A stretch of DNA of 27,654 nt from Perkinsus chesapeaki (GCA_013115145.1 JAAPAO010000346.1:9696-37349), one strand, 5' to 3'. Counted from the stretch's first letter, positions 1-11,849 are shown. Numbers and translations are program-made. The notes: generated by a model from the letters alone, not told the origin.

Positions 1-66
1 TAGGTTATTATATAGATAATAATAGGTTATTATATAGATAATAATAGGTTATTATATAGATAATAA
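1..66. repeat. 22-bp tandem repeat, three copies, AT-rich
   Basis: The unit taggttattatatagataa plus taa repeats exactly three times from the first base of the window and a fourth partial copy (taggttat) follows. The array may extend beyond the left edge. It sits inside the third intron of the VPS2-like gene, whose donor is at 134, so that intron is longer than the 43-46 bp ones upstream. Confidence 0.9.
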
Positions 67-134
67 TAGGTTATCATTAATAAGTTGTATAGTTGTTGTT
101 GTTGTATAGTATGAATTGTTTCCTTCCCTATTAC

Positions 135-550
135 CATAGCTTGCGTGCATCCCTTCATGCTCCTAGCCATAGCCTCTGTTGACTTCACAGTTTGCATTCT
201 CAAACTCACTCCCTGTAAATGTGATTTCATTTCCAAAAATTTGGATTCATACCGACGAGTTCTGACCTGACCACCCCAGCTTCATCGATCCCATCCGCCC
301 CACCAACACTACCAAATCCTTTGCCATTATCTTCACTGGCCCCATCTGGTTCTTTTTGGCAGCTTGCTTTATATCGGCTATTAATTTTTGTTCCTAAAGT
401 GTTATTGCTTCCTTCACCCTATTGCAGTTAGGTTACATTTCTCTGTAAAGCCATCCTTTCCCGGTCTAGCTCGCGAACAGCTCGATTGATCATTCGTTTA
501 TTAGCTCGCATCTGCTCCTCTAAGGTCAGTTTGCTAGATTGATTTCCCAT
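135..550 (-). CDS. VPS2: ESCRT-III subunit VPS2/CHMP2-like, N-terminal part (truncated by window edge)
   Basis: Three exons on the minus strand, 550-437, 393-313 and 266-135, give 109 in-frame residues; the next donor (GTAATAG) is at 134-128 and the remaining exons lie left of the window. The family assembles into membrane-remodelling filaments on endosomes with VPS24 and Snf7 and is removed by VPS4. Recognisable Snf7-domain signatures are LTLEEQMRANKRMINRAVRE, ELDRERMALQRN, LIADIKQAAKKNQMG, IMAKDLVRTRRY and GVSLRMQTVKSTEAMARSMK, all in the order and spacing of CHMP2A. The start at 550 puts MGNQSS directly before the helix, where animal proteins have MSFLFGRR. Introns are 43 and 46 bp. The C-terminal acidic region and MIM helix that bind VPS4 cannot be seen. 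The gene is divergent from the p47 gene. Family call is secure; CHMP2A versus CHMP2B type is not resolved. Confidence 0.93.
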
Positions 551-921
551 ACTGTCCGCTTTAAAAGAAAGAAACAACGACCAATTGCAATATCAAAAAC
601 GAATCTTGCAAACGTGAAGCGCTTCGCTCCGCTAAAGCTTCACCGCGCACGCCCAAAAACTTAACTCGTCAAGAGGAGCCGCGCTGACCGTTACGTTAAG
701 GAGATCGATCATGAGCCTTTTTATGAACCTTTTAGTGTACCTTGACGGTAGACTGTGGTCTATCTGAGGATTGGGCTCTGGTAGTGGCACTGCTTGAACC
801 TTGGATGCAATGAAGGAATGCAGTTTGGTGATCAATCGAGCCAGGTGCGCTGGTCGTCGTCTCGGGTTTGGCAGATCTATAGGATATGTATTTTAGTTAT
901 CATTTTAAACAGTTTTTTGAG
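551..921. promoter_or_regulatory. Divergent promoter region between VPS2-like and p47-like genes
   Basis: The 371 bases separate two start codons pointing away from each other, so both promoters must lie here. I see no coding stretch. A stem of 7 bp (gtgaagc at 614-620 with gcttcac at 637-643) surrounds the palindrome gaagcgcttc (616-625). No TATA element is obvious. The AG at 920-921, directly before the p47 ATG, could be a splice or trans-splice acceptor; this is conjecture. Confidence 0.5.
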
Positions 922-1647
922 ATGTCTAACATTCGAAGCTTGTTTGATAATAACGATGATGATCAGCAGCATCCTACTGACCCCAACGCTACAAGCTCCT
1001 TCACTGGTGGAGAGAAGTCTGGCTTGGCAGTTTTTAATCCACCCGAGCCGGGCCAACAGCCTAACAATAGATTCATTGTTACCGTTTATCGTAATGGTTT
1101 TCAAGTGAATGGTGGCCCGTTTAGGGACACTTCTATAGAGGAGAACGCTCAGGCCTTACAGGACATGCGACAGGGTATAGCTCCACCCGAGATCGAGAGG
1201 GCAGTGGCGGCATCTGGCCAGAACATGCGTGAGGTTCAAGTTATGGTTAATCAGAAGGATGAAGATTATACCGGTCCCACTGAAACAGAGGCACCTCATC
1301 AAGACAATAATGGGCTGTTTGCCGGTCAGGGGCAGACTCTCGGTGGTGGCAGCTCTTCAGGCACTAAGGTAGAGACCCATGCAGGGACTGTGGTGCACCT
1401 GGATGAGTCTAAGCCTATGGCTACTATACAGTTCCGCTTTCCTGACGGTCAGCGAAAAGTCCAGAAGTTCAATTTGGATACCCATAGAGTCTCTGATGTC
1501 GCCGCGTTTGCAGCATCGTGCATTGGAGCCGACCCGAGCACCGTCGTACTGGTGGCTGGATTTCCTCCCAAGCCAGTGGCCGATCTCAGCCTTACCGTTA
1601 GGGATGCCGGTCTTAACGGCTCGGCAGTAACTGTGAAGTTGAACTAG
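922..1647 (+). CDS. NSFL1C: p47/Shp1-type CDC48 (p97) cofactor with SEP and UBX domains
   Basis: Single exon, 241 residues from the ATG at 922 (MSNIRSLF); an in-frame ATG at 886 would add 12 residues with no family similarity, so I prefer 922. The family recruits the AAA ATPase CDC48/p97 to ubiquitylated substrates and to Golgi/ER membrane fusion. A SEP domain spans about residues 50-105 (RFIVTVYRNGFQVNGGPFRD). A SHP-box p97-binding motif of the form FxGxGxxL is at 133-140 (FAGQGQTL). A C-terminal UBX domain covers about 165-241, with IQFRFPDG on the first strand and the loop GFPPKP where p97-binding FPR is usual, so the Arg of the FPR tip is replaced by Pro. There is no N-terminal UBA domain and the protein is shorter than human p47 (370), so it is a SEP-UBX minimal form. 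The next gene begins about 80-110 bp downstream on the same strand. Confidence 0.94.
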   Translation: MSNIRSLFDNNDDDQQHPTDPNATSSFTGGEKSGLAVFNPPEPGQQPNNRFIVTVYRNGFQVNGGPFRDTSIEENAQALQDMRQGIAPPEIERAVAASGQNMREVQVMVNQKDEDYTGPTETEAPHQDNNGLFAGQGQTLGGGSSSGTKVETHAGTVVHLDESKPMATIQFRFPDGQRKVQKFNLDTHRVSDVAAFAASCIGADPSTVVLVAGFPPKPVADLSLTVRDAGLNGSAVTVKLN

Positions 1648-1759
1648 ATTTTGGGTTTTAAGATATACCACCATTGAACCATTTCCCTCGAATGTCTGCT
1701 GGGTTTCGTTCTGGGGCCTGGTGATGCTTATTGATAGCGACATTAGCACCGTCACTGTT

Positions 1760-3072
1760 ATGACCACTGTAGGCCACTCTAACGACAATCATCAGTCCAA
1801 CAAGCGGACCGTCCAGCTTCCCGATTCTCAAGATGAGTGCCTCGGAGTTGGAATTAAGATCATCCAAAATGCCTATATGTAAGGAATGTTGTTATCAAAT
1901 CATTGGTCTGGGCTGATGATGATCAGGTCCAAGGTGCAAGCATTGGAGCACGAAGTTAGGGCATTGAGGCTAAGTCTGGACCAAGAAAAGGCTGCTGTAA
2001 GGAGAACTAAGCGCCGTGTTGTTGCTGTTGTTGAGTGTCTTGGTTATTTCAGCACATGCAGACCCAGAAGAGGTGCAATGCCTTGGATGTTGATCTGATC
2101 GATATGCGGCAGACGGCTAAGAAGATGCAAGAAGAGAACAGGAACCTTGTTCAGAATCTGAGATCAGTATTTGCCACCTGTGGCTTAGTGGCATCTTTGG
2201 TGTCCTCAGCAAAATCAGCAATTGGAGCACTACGAGCGTCTCAAGCAGACTTTGGTGGGATCACTGGACTCGTTCCAGAGCGAGTCCTCTCGTCTTGGCA
2301 ACGAGGGTGATTCGGGCTACACTGATCCAAGGTTCCTAAGGCAGGAGAGCTACCTTCAAGTAGGACGAGGGGCTTTACCACTCACAGTGGCTGCTACCAT
2401 AATCATCAGGGCATCGCTCCAATGGCGGCTTCGGATGCTCCACCACCTATGTGCACTACGGTGAGTACCTTGCTTAGCATTGGTCTTCCTACTTGATTGT
2501 TTAGCCTGTGGGCTCTGCAAGCATGTACGGTGGATTCACTGGTGCATCCAACAACAATCAGCATCATCAATACAACTTTGGTGGCAATTCGAGCAACTTC
2601 CACAACAGCTCCTCATCTCAAGGCATCATTCCCCCTCACTCGAAGACATCTCCTGTTAATAACAGCAATGCCTCTATTTCTGGTATCGGAATGCTTAACA
2701 ACAACAACAAAAATGAGGACGTAAAAGATGGTGTTGTTCGCTCCGGCGGGACGGTAGCTTGTCAGAGCGCCATGGCGGATGTCAGCGGTGACAGTGCCGG
2801 CGGTCGCGGCATCGACGGCAAGAGCTTCTTCAAGGTTGCCAGATCCAGGTGAGGTTCTTCTATGGAGTGTGTTTTGGTAGTGGTTCGGTGGTTGATGCAG
2901 GCTTTCGTATGAGACGTTCAATAAGTTCCTAGCCAGCATTAAGAGGTTAAATGCCCAAGAGCAAAGTATCGATGCCACGCTGTCTGATGTTAAGAAGATC
3001 TTTGATGAAGATGGAACTGACAATGACGATCTCTACTCGGACTTCGCCTCCCTTATCAACAAGCGCAACTGA
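1760..3072 (+). CDS. At4g15545-like coiled-coil protein (seven exons)
   Basis: My splice model is 1760-1878, 1927-2017, 2053-2166, 2210-2306, 2345-2460, 2505-2848, 2901-3072. It gives 350 residues in an unbroken frame, close to the 337 of Arabidopsis At4g15545. An N-terminal coiled coil contains KVQALEHEVRALRLSLDQEK and MRQTAKKMQEENRNLVQNLR, then ERLKQTLVGSLDSFQ; the middle is a low-complexity Asn/Ser linker; the C-terminal block reads FFKVARSRLSYETFNKFLAS, IKRLNAQEQSIDATLSDVKK, IF, DLYSDFASLINKRN. That block (FF-x-AR-x-RLSYE-x-F-x-x-FLA-x-[IV]K-LNA) is the hallmark of this broadly conserved eukaryotic family, which has no settled function. The fourth intron (38 bp) is the least certain. An in-frame ATG at 1724 would add 12 residues; an AG at 1745-1746 between the two ATGs could be an acceptor. 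Confidence 0.82.
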
Positions 3073-3315
3073 GTTAATGCTGAATTAATTGATAGCATTC
3101 ATCGTCATTATTGAGATATAATAGTAACACCAGCATGCATGTCATAAAGGTATCTACTATATTCATTATTATTGCGCTAGAGGAAGGGGGATTTCACGGA
3201 AGTGTGGTATGACCATTTGGGGCCTCGTTTGTGTTATGATGCACTTTTGTGTCGGCTGTCCCCTTTTTAGTGTAGTAGTGTTTCTTCCTAGGGTTGTATA
3301 ATTGTAGTCGTTGGT

Positions 3316-5559
<2,244 letters not shown>

Positions 5560-5727
5560 GTTGGGTTTTGAACCGGCCGATGGTTGCTGTTACTAGTTCG
5601 TATTTTACACCACCACCACCCAGCAGCAGCCTATCTTTGATCATATTTTCGTGGTTTATACGCTATTGTGTTGATATTAATATTGGGAGGCTGCTGATGA
5701 CAGGAGCGGTAGTAGTGTTCAGTAATA

Positions 5728-6639
5728 ATGGCTGATAATCTGATTGATAAGAATACCTCAGTGAAGTCCCTTTTGGTGCCACGACAACCTAATTGCTCTA
5801 GCTGTTCATCGGAGCCATGGAGATCTCCGCTGCAATACACTGATACTTCATTTGTACATCCGTTGGAGCATCCCATGAACCAGCTATACGAGGGGGTTTT
5901 TAAGTGCCCGCTATGTACAACAGCGTCCTTTAATCCATGCGGGTTCAAAACCTTGCAGCATCATTATTTTGATCAACATTTTTCTAAGAGGATCAATCTC
6001 GGCGGTATCACAGCCTTCCCTTGTCGGTGCCCTTGGGGTGGCAAATCGGACAGGCCTATTCGTCGGGTTAGGACGGCAGCAAGCGGAAGTCCGTTATCGG
6101 GTTGTCGAAGGATACCCCCAATCTCTCCAGAAGGTGCCGATGGATCGCCGAGCTCCTCTCCAAGTGGTTCAGCTCGATCACTAAGACGACAGCGACGAAC
6201 GCCTGACAGGTTTGGTGAAGAGGTGCCCTTCCATTACCATTGTCCTTATTGTGAACATTCAAGCAGTGGCTCTGTCGAGGAGATTCTGATACATGTTAGA
6301 ACGGTTCATCGGTCGAAGACCAGAAGTAGCAATGACTGCTGCCAGGGTAAGCGTGAAATGCGCGAAGTGACTTTGGTGGATCCCCTATCCCCTACGAGAC
6401 CACACGAGGGGGAAGAAGAAGGCTCGGCCAAGAAGGTGCGGTTTAATAACCATGTCCGAGTGAAACTGATGGATTCCGACGCCTCCAGAGTTGAGAAGCT
6501 CGGCAGTGTCCTTGGTGATCCTAAGAAGGAGGTTTTAACAAGAGGGTGGCTGACAGCTGCAGTGGAGTCGGTTGTTGGTGGAGGTGATGCTACTGCACTG
6601 TATGGGCCGGAAAGCCATTCTGATATGATTCAACATTAA
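5728..6639 (+). CDS. C2H2-type zinc-finger protein, function unknown
   Basis: Single open frame of 303 residues from the ATG at 5728, preceded by taata. Finger one is FKCPLCTTASFNPCGFKTLQ with C60, C63 and candidate ligands H79 and H84; finger two is YHCPYCEHSSSGSVEEILIH with C172, C175, H189 and H194. The linkers between Cys and His pairs are longer than in classical TFIIIA fingers, so the fingers are atypical. Between them lies a Pro/Ser/Arg-rich stretch (about 105-165) with a CRCPW motif at 99-103 that could be a further metal site or a remnant of a third finger. The C-terminal third is charged and ends with a likely helix (GWLTAAVESVV). Nucleic-acid binding is plausible but no specific family is recognised. 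Gene runs toward RPS16; 284 bp separate their 3' ends. Confidence 0.72.
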   Translation: MADNLIDKNTSVKSLLVPRQPNCSSCSSEPWRSPLQYTDTSFVHPLEHPMNQLYEGVFKCPLCTTASFNPCGFKTLQHHYFDQHFSKRINLGGITAFPCRCPWGGKSDRPIRRVRTAASGSPLSGCRRIPPISPEGADGSPSSSPSGSARSLRRQRRTPDRFGEEVPFHYHCPYCEHSSSGSVEEILIHVRTVHRSKTRSSNDCCQGKREMREVTLVDPLSPTRPHEGEEEGSAKKVRFNNHVRVKLMDSDASRVEKLGSVLGDPKKEVLTRGWLTAAVESVVGGGDATALYGPESHSDMIQH

Positions 6640-6923
6640 TACATTCCTTGTCGAGTTGTTTACAAGCCATTTGTTGTATTATTATTAAAATGGAGTTGAG
6701 TTCCCAAGTTCCCCCATAAGACTTATTAAATACTAATAACACAACACCTGTGAACCAAGTGTCCGGCCGTAACTGCTGTTGTTAAACGTCGTAGGTAGCC
6801 ATAAAGCAACTAGCGTTGCCGCCAGGTATACCTTCGAAACCGACATCATCTATCACCAGCAACAACAATTGCAACAATACAGATAGTAAAGTAGCAAGAG
6901 GCAGCATGGAGGTGATGAAGCGT

Positions 6924-7463
6924 TTATCGATAGGACTTCTGGAAGCGTGCGCGGGCGGAACGGCCACCGAACTTCTTGGGCTCGCAGCGGCGGGGATCGG
7001 CAACGATGAGGGAACGATCGTAGGAGATGAGGATATCACGAATCTCGTTCTTAGAGACCTCATCGATGTCTGGAAGAATAAAATAAAATCCTAGCGACCC
7101 TCCATCTTATTATTACACTTCTGGTAGTAAGAGACGATTCCCTTGGCGATGGCCTGACGGATGGCGTAGATCTGAGAAGTGTAACCGCCACCACGAACAC
7201 GGACGCGAACGTCAATGTTCTGGAAGCGCTCAGCACCGAGAAGCAGGATAGGCTCCATAGTCTTCACACGAAGAGTAGGAGGGTTAACCTAAATGATATC
7301 ATTTTCAATAGGTCCGAGAGATTGGATCGAATAATACCTGATCCAAAGGCATTCCATTAACACGGATCATACCCTTGCCAGTGGAGACAAGGGCAACGGC
7401 AACAGCGTTCTTCTTGCGGCCAAAAGTTTGGCAGCGCTCCTCCTTTACAGCGTTGTAAGACAT
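6924..7463 (-). CDS. RPS16: 40S ribosomal protein S16 (uS9)
   Basis: Exons 7463-7338, 7288-7117 and 7069-6924 on the minus strand give 147 residues, matching the usual 146-148. RPS16 is the eukaryotic uS9, whose C-terminal tail reaches the decoding centre. The sequence follows the family throughout: [98 protein letters not shown], and the invariant terminal [17 protein letters not shown] ending in Tyr-Arg. Introns are 49 and 47 bp, GT-AG, both in the coding region. The start codon is followed by SYNAVKEE. Transcription is divergent from RPS26 with 194 bp between start codons, which suggests shared control of two small-subunit proteins. Confidence 0.98.
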
Positions 7464-7657
7464 AACCAACGACGGGCGGACAGCAACCGGGAAGGCAAGT
7501 ATGACCGAAAGGAAAGGACTCGCTCGCCCAACTGATCTATCTAGAGGTAGCGCAGAATTTTGAGAAGGTGAATCTCGCTCGCCCGAGTGATCGATTAAGT
7601 CGCAGCGAGAGCCTGTGAGGCCCTAGATCAGCCCCCTACCTCCGATCGAGACTCAGT
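7464..7657. promoter_or_regulatory. Bidirectional promoter RPS16 / RPS26 with a duplicated 19-bp motif
   Basis: The 194 bases lie between two divergent ribosomal-protein start codons. A motif ctcgctcgccc-nan-tgatc occurs at 7519-7537 and again at 7574-7592 in the same orientation, 55 bp apart, 17 of 19 bases identical. Repetition within such a short promoter makes it a candidate binding site. No TATA box is evident. Confidence 0.55.
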
Positions 7658-8115
7658 ATGCCTACTAAGCGTCGTAATAACGGACGTTCCAAGCACGGAC
7701 GCGGTCACACTTGCATTTTGAGATGCTCTAACTGCGCCAGAGCCGTCCCAAAGGTACTACTAATATGGGCAACTTATTGAGGATCGAAGGCTGGGAATGT
7801 TGATGGAAGGGATTGACGGTGATTGGGTTTGTTTCAGGATAAGGCCATCAAGCGTTTCAACGTTAGGAACATTGTCGATGCCTCCTCCCAAAGAGATATC
7901 CGTGAAGCCTCCGTCTACCAGTCCTATGCTCTTCCTAAGCTTTTCATTAAGCAGGTAGGTGCTTATATTAGCCGTCAATAACTTGTATTATTATCAACGC
8001 TGTTTAGGTGTACTGCGTGTCTTGCGCCATTCACGCTCGTGTCGTTCGTGTGCGTTCCGCCGAGAACCGTCGCGTCCGTGAGGCCCCTCCCCGCCGTGCT
8101 CCCCAGAGGAACTAA
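7658..8115 (+). CDS. RPS26: 40S ribosomal protein S26 (eS26)
   Basis: Exons 7658-7753, 7838-7954 and 8008-8115 give 106 residues. eS26 sits at the mRNA exit of the 40S subunit. Diagnostic segments are [67 protein letters not shown] and [16 protein letters not shown]. The zinc-binding cysteines are present as RCSNC and YCVSC; an extra Cys (TCILRC) lies just before the first pair. The C-terminal tail is short and Arg/Pro-rich (PPRRAPQRN). Introns are 84 and 53 bp. It is read divergently from RPS16 and is followed 180 bp downstream by the first transporter gene on the same strand. Confidence 0.98.
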
Positions 8116-8294
8116 GCTGTAGCAGCTGCTGTTGTATGGTGTTGGTGGCGGTTATCGACGTTTTAAGTAGCGGATATTAATGATGTTAATAAGCTACTGA
8201 GTAGTCGGCTGCTGAGGCTAAGGGAATTTGCACTATTGCGTTGTGTTGGGTTATACATTGGAGAGTGTAAGGGCTATAACGGAAACCGCACACC

Positions 8295-9580
8295 ATGTCA
8301 GGGATGTCCTTCAAATCGTATACCTCTATTCCCATGAAAGAGTCACCTACAAGTGTAGAGGTTCAAGTGTCGGAGCCGCCTCTAGGCATTCGTGGCTACA
8401 TCTCTCTTGTCATTTTATTGTTGCTGGGTATATCGGCTTGGGTCGGTCAGAATTCTGTTTGGTCTGAGCTCTTCGCTATTGTACCGCATCAACCCGAATC
8501 TTTGAGCTTGGCATCTTACTTGAGTGTGATTGGTCAGTGTGCTAATATTATAATACCTATGTACACTTACCTCCCTAGAAAGCCCCCGCTGTGGGCGGCT
8601 GTGCTATTAGTATTATCAACTAGTTCTCTGGCGATGTACCTCACTGCGGGGCTTTGGGCCAAGACCGCCACTGTTTTTGGTTCCCCTCAATCGGTGGGGT
8701 TGTTCTCGACATTCTTCTTTTTGTCTGTGACCGACATTATGTCCAACTTGGTGTTCTTCTCGTATGCTGCCAGTTTCGGTCCAAGTTCCCTATACCTCAC
8801 TTTCCTATGTACAGGAGAGGTCCTGTCTAGTGCCGTCCCAGCAGCCCTAGTAGTTGTACAAAAGGCTTTGGGCTTTGGCTCTACACCTTACTTTGCTGTT
8901 GTAGGTGTCTACAGTACCATATGCTCCCTTGCTTTCATACCACTGCACTTTTACCTCCGTCCAAAGGCTGTGGAGTCGATGCCAGTAATAGAAGGCCGTC
9001 CGTTTTTCAGTCGGATGAATCTACCGTTTCTGGGCCTCTTCGCGCTGATGGCGTGGCTGTCGCTAATCCAGAACGCTGTGACCTTGACCTTCCTGCCTTT
9101 TGCATCCCGAGCCTATCCAGGGGCCTACGGTTTGGCAACTAATCTCCTATTTATATGTCGTCCAGTGGCATCGCTAACGGCAGCGTATGTTTTGAATTAC
9201 CGAGAAGGCGAAGGGAAGCTGATGAGGATTTTAGATATTATAGCCTTTGCGGCATGGAACGCATTCGGGTAGGTCGTATAGCACAATTAAGTCGGTAAGG
9301 TAAGGTCCCAATCTTTAGGGTGTTAGTGGTGGTATTAGCCTACATCCCACCAACGGACATGTTGCTTGCTGGTAAGGCCGCTGGAACAGCTATTTTTACC
9401 TCAATAATGGTAGCTAGTGGAGCTACTGTGTCATTTAGTAAGGTTGCTATCCTACTTCGCCTTAGAAAGCACAACTCGGATGGGGCCCTAAAGAATGTAG
9501 GAGTGTGCATGCAGATAGGTTCGGCACTGGGGGCCATTGTATGCTTTATGGTCATTCATCTCTGTAAGCCTCCATCATAG
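8295..9580 (+). CDS. SLC52-like riboflavin transporter, copy 1
   Basis: Exons 8295-9268 and 9319-9580 (intron 50 bp) give 411 residues; caccATG is a good start context. SLC52 proteins carry riboflavin across the plasma membrane. The call rests on the first helix and loop: LLGISAWVGQNSVWSELFAI (about residues 43-62), then VPHQPESLSLASYLSVIGQ, which follows the SLC52 pattern G-x-SAW-(V)-x-x-N-x-L-W-x-EL...LPE-x-W-x-L-x-SYL. About ten or eleven hydrophobic helices are visible, with a hydrophilic break near residues 225-245. It is the most divergent of the three tandem copies, with a short N terminus lacking the acidic/low-complexity leader of the others. The intron lies at the same place as in copies 2 and 3, just before (V/F)(L/I)-x-x-x-L-(A/S)-Y-x-PP. 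Substrate is inferred from family only. Confidence 0.88.
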
Positions 9581-10420
9581 CTTCTTTCCTAACCACCCAG
9601 TTAGTAACGTTACGGCTGCTTTGTAGCGGTCAGAGTATCATACCATGAAGAGGGCATGCACCCTTGGCAAGTGGGAACATTGTCCTCGAAGTCGGCCTGT
9701 CTTATCGGTCATTATGAGCTTAATTGCATTATTACGCATATGCGAGTTTTAAGATCAGTATGTGGTTGAGTTAGCTTGGGTTGGCAACAATACTATTCGG
9801 CAGTGGAAAGGCGCCGAGTGCCAAGGAACGGATGTAGTAGGGAGGGGATGTGGGGTGGGTTACGTAAGGTTGACTAGGTCTTCTATCAGTGTTTGAGGTC
9901 CCTTTAAGGTTGACTAGGTCTTCTATCAGTGCTTGAGGGCCCTTTAAGGTTGACTAGGTCTTCTATCAGTGTTTGAGGTCCCTTTAAGGTTGACTAGGTC
10001 TTCTATCAGTGTTTGAGGACTTTCTAACGGTAGGTAAGATGTAGTGGTGCTTTTCGATGAGGGTAGGGACTCGGAAACAGCAATAGAATGACTGTCTCAG
10101 TGAGTTGTTGAGACTGATGCTCACCCGGTGTGTTCGTGAAGCGATCTCGGAGTATCGCTTTCTGATATGCCCCTTATCACGTAGGACGACGGGATTATAC
10201 TCCCAATGCTCGTAGTAAGCCGGTCTGGAATGTCTTGGTGGAACACGATTGGGATACAGAGCCACGGGAGCGTAGTGAATAATATTGTCAAAGATACGAG
10301 TTAGGTCGGTAGAGTGACCACAGAGTTACATGTGTCACTATGGTATTGGGGTAGCTTTGATCCGATGGTTAGGCTTGTTTGCATGTGGGGCACATTATCC
10401 TCATAATCTAATTCCCATCA
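9581..10420. other. Spacer between transporter copies 1 and 2
   Basis: 840 bases with no supported gene. Apart from the 40-bp tandem array it contains only short out-of-frame ORFs on the minus strand. The spacer must include the copy 1 terminator region and copy 2 promoter. Confidence 0.5.
9866..10025. repeat. 40-bp tandem repeat, four copies
   Basis: Units begin at 9866, 9906, 9946 and 9986 with aaggttgactaggtcttcta and continue tcagtgtttgaggtcccttt. Copies 1 and 3 are identical; copy 2 has two substitutions (gcttgagggc) and copy 4 degenerates at its 3' end. The array lies in the spacer between transporter copies 1 and 2, about 400 bp before the copy 2 start. Confidence 0.95.
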
Positions 10421-11849
10421 ATGCCCCTATCTATTACACCTTCCTCCACTCACCCATCACAAGAGGGAGATGACCAGCAGCAGCAGCAGCCGGCGGCGGC
10501 GGCAGCGGCGGCGGCTTTAACAAGCCATCGACCCTCCGGCTCTGAAGATGTATCCGATCCAACGGCCAAAAGAACATTCACCCTCAGGTTGCCAACAGCT
10601 GGCAAAGCCTCCCCACTTGCTCTTGTCCTTTTCGCGCTGCTTGGTGTATCAGCCTGGATTGAGACCAATGCATTGTTCTCAGAGTTATGGGCCGTTGCAC
10701 CCGTTTTACCAGAGTCATGGAATCTTGCATCATATTTGGTAGTTATTATTCAAATAGGTAATATAGCCCCTTTAGCATATTCCTATCTACCAAAGCCACC
10801 ATTATGGATAGCTATGCTTATAGTATTATTATCAAGTGGTTTCTCTATGTTCCTTGCCTGTGGTATTTGGGATCTAACAGCCGAAGTGTTTGGTGCACAA
10901 CATTCAGTCGGTCTATTGGTATCTGCTTTCGTGGCATCTATGAGTGATTGTCTCTCTAATTTGGTGTTCTGGCCATATGCGGGGTCATTCAGTTCACACC
11001 CAGGCTATGTAGCGGCCCTTGCGACGGGTGAGAGTCTCTCGAGTGCCGCTAGTGCTGCTGTTGTGGCCATTCAAAAAGCCAGTGGCTTTGGCCCAACAGT
11101 ATACTTTGCCATCATTGGAAGTATTGTTATATTCTGTACAGGAGGCTTCCTCATGCTTCATTTCGGTTATAGCGGCAAAGCCCTGCATGATTTTGTTCGA
11201 GAGGATCCGTCTCCAGAGGACGACACCAGTGACTCGTCGTCAAGCGCGGTGAAGGAGCATAGTTTATTCTCCCGACAGAGCAAGCGATTCCTCGGTTTTT
11301 ACATTCTCATCGGTTGGCTATCATTCGTCCAGAATGCCCTCACTCCCACATTTCTCCCCTTCGCTGGTCGGGCATATCCTGCTGGATATCTTTTAGCTCA
11401 GAACGTCCTTTTCGCCTTCGCCCCTGTTGCATCTATGGGGGCTGCCTGGCTACTTGGTGCTCGTTATCGAAATAATTGGTATGTTAAGATTGCTGAAATA
11501 GTAGCAGTAATAATGTGGAATATAGAAGTGTAAGAGCCTTTTGTATTACAAAGTATTATTTACCCTTTTCAGTTTCATAACCTTGTACCTGTCCTACGCT
11601 CCCCCTGATGATCTGCCATTGGCTGGACAATCCTCTGGTACAGCCTTCTTCACCGTCATCACTGTTGTTGGTGGAGGAACTATTGCCTTCACAAAGGCCG
11701 CCATTATGCTTAGACTTAAACCCTACAATGAAGAGGGTGTGTTAAAGCATGCTGGTATCTGCATGCAGATAGGCTCTCTAATCGGCGCTGTAGTCTGTGC
11801 TCTTACCGCTAATTTATGTAAACCTCCAGACTACGCCTCACCACCGTAG
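10421..11849 (+). CDS. SLC52-like riboflavin transporter, copy 2
   Basis: Exons 10421-11529 and 11573-11849 (intron 43 bp) give 461 residues. The N-terminal cytosolic leader contains Q5 and A8-9 runs coded by CAG and GCG/GCA repeats (about residues 19-32), then a conserved DPTAKRTFTLRLP segment. The SLC52 signature is LLGVSAWIETNALFSELWAV (about 73-92), APVLPESWNLASYLVVIIQI and the following GNIAPLAYSYLPKPPLWIA. A Ser/Asp-rich loop (about 262-280) splits two helical bundles, as expected of this family. The terminal part ends LCKPPDYASPP. Codons for residues 75-167 are practically the same as in copy 3 while flanking codons differ, indicating gene conversion. Riboflavin as substrate is a family inference. 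Confidence 0.9.

Noticed and set aside
1357-1788. 143-codon minus-strand ORF
   Set aside because: It is antisense to the UBX half of the p47 gene and lacks recognisable protein character.
6782-7094. Open frames on both strands across 6782-7094 (about 92 codons each)
   Set aside because: They overlap the third exon and flank of RPS16 in wrong frames; the RPS16 frame explains the open stretch.
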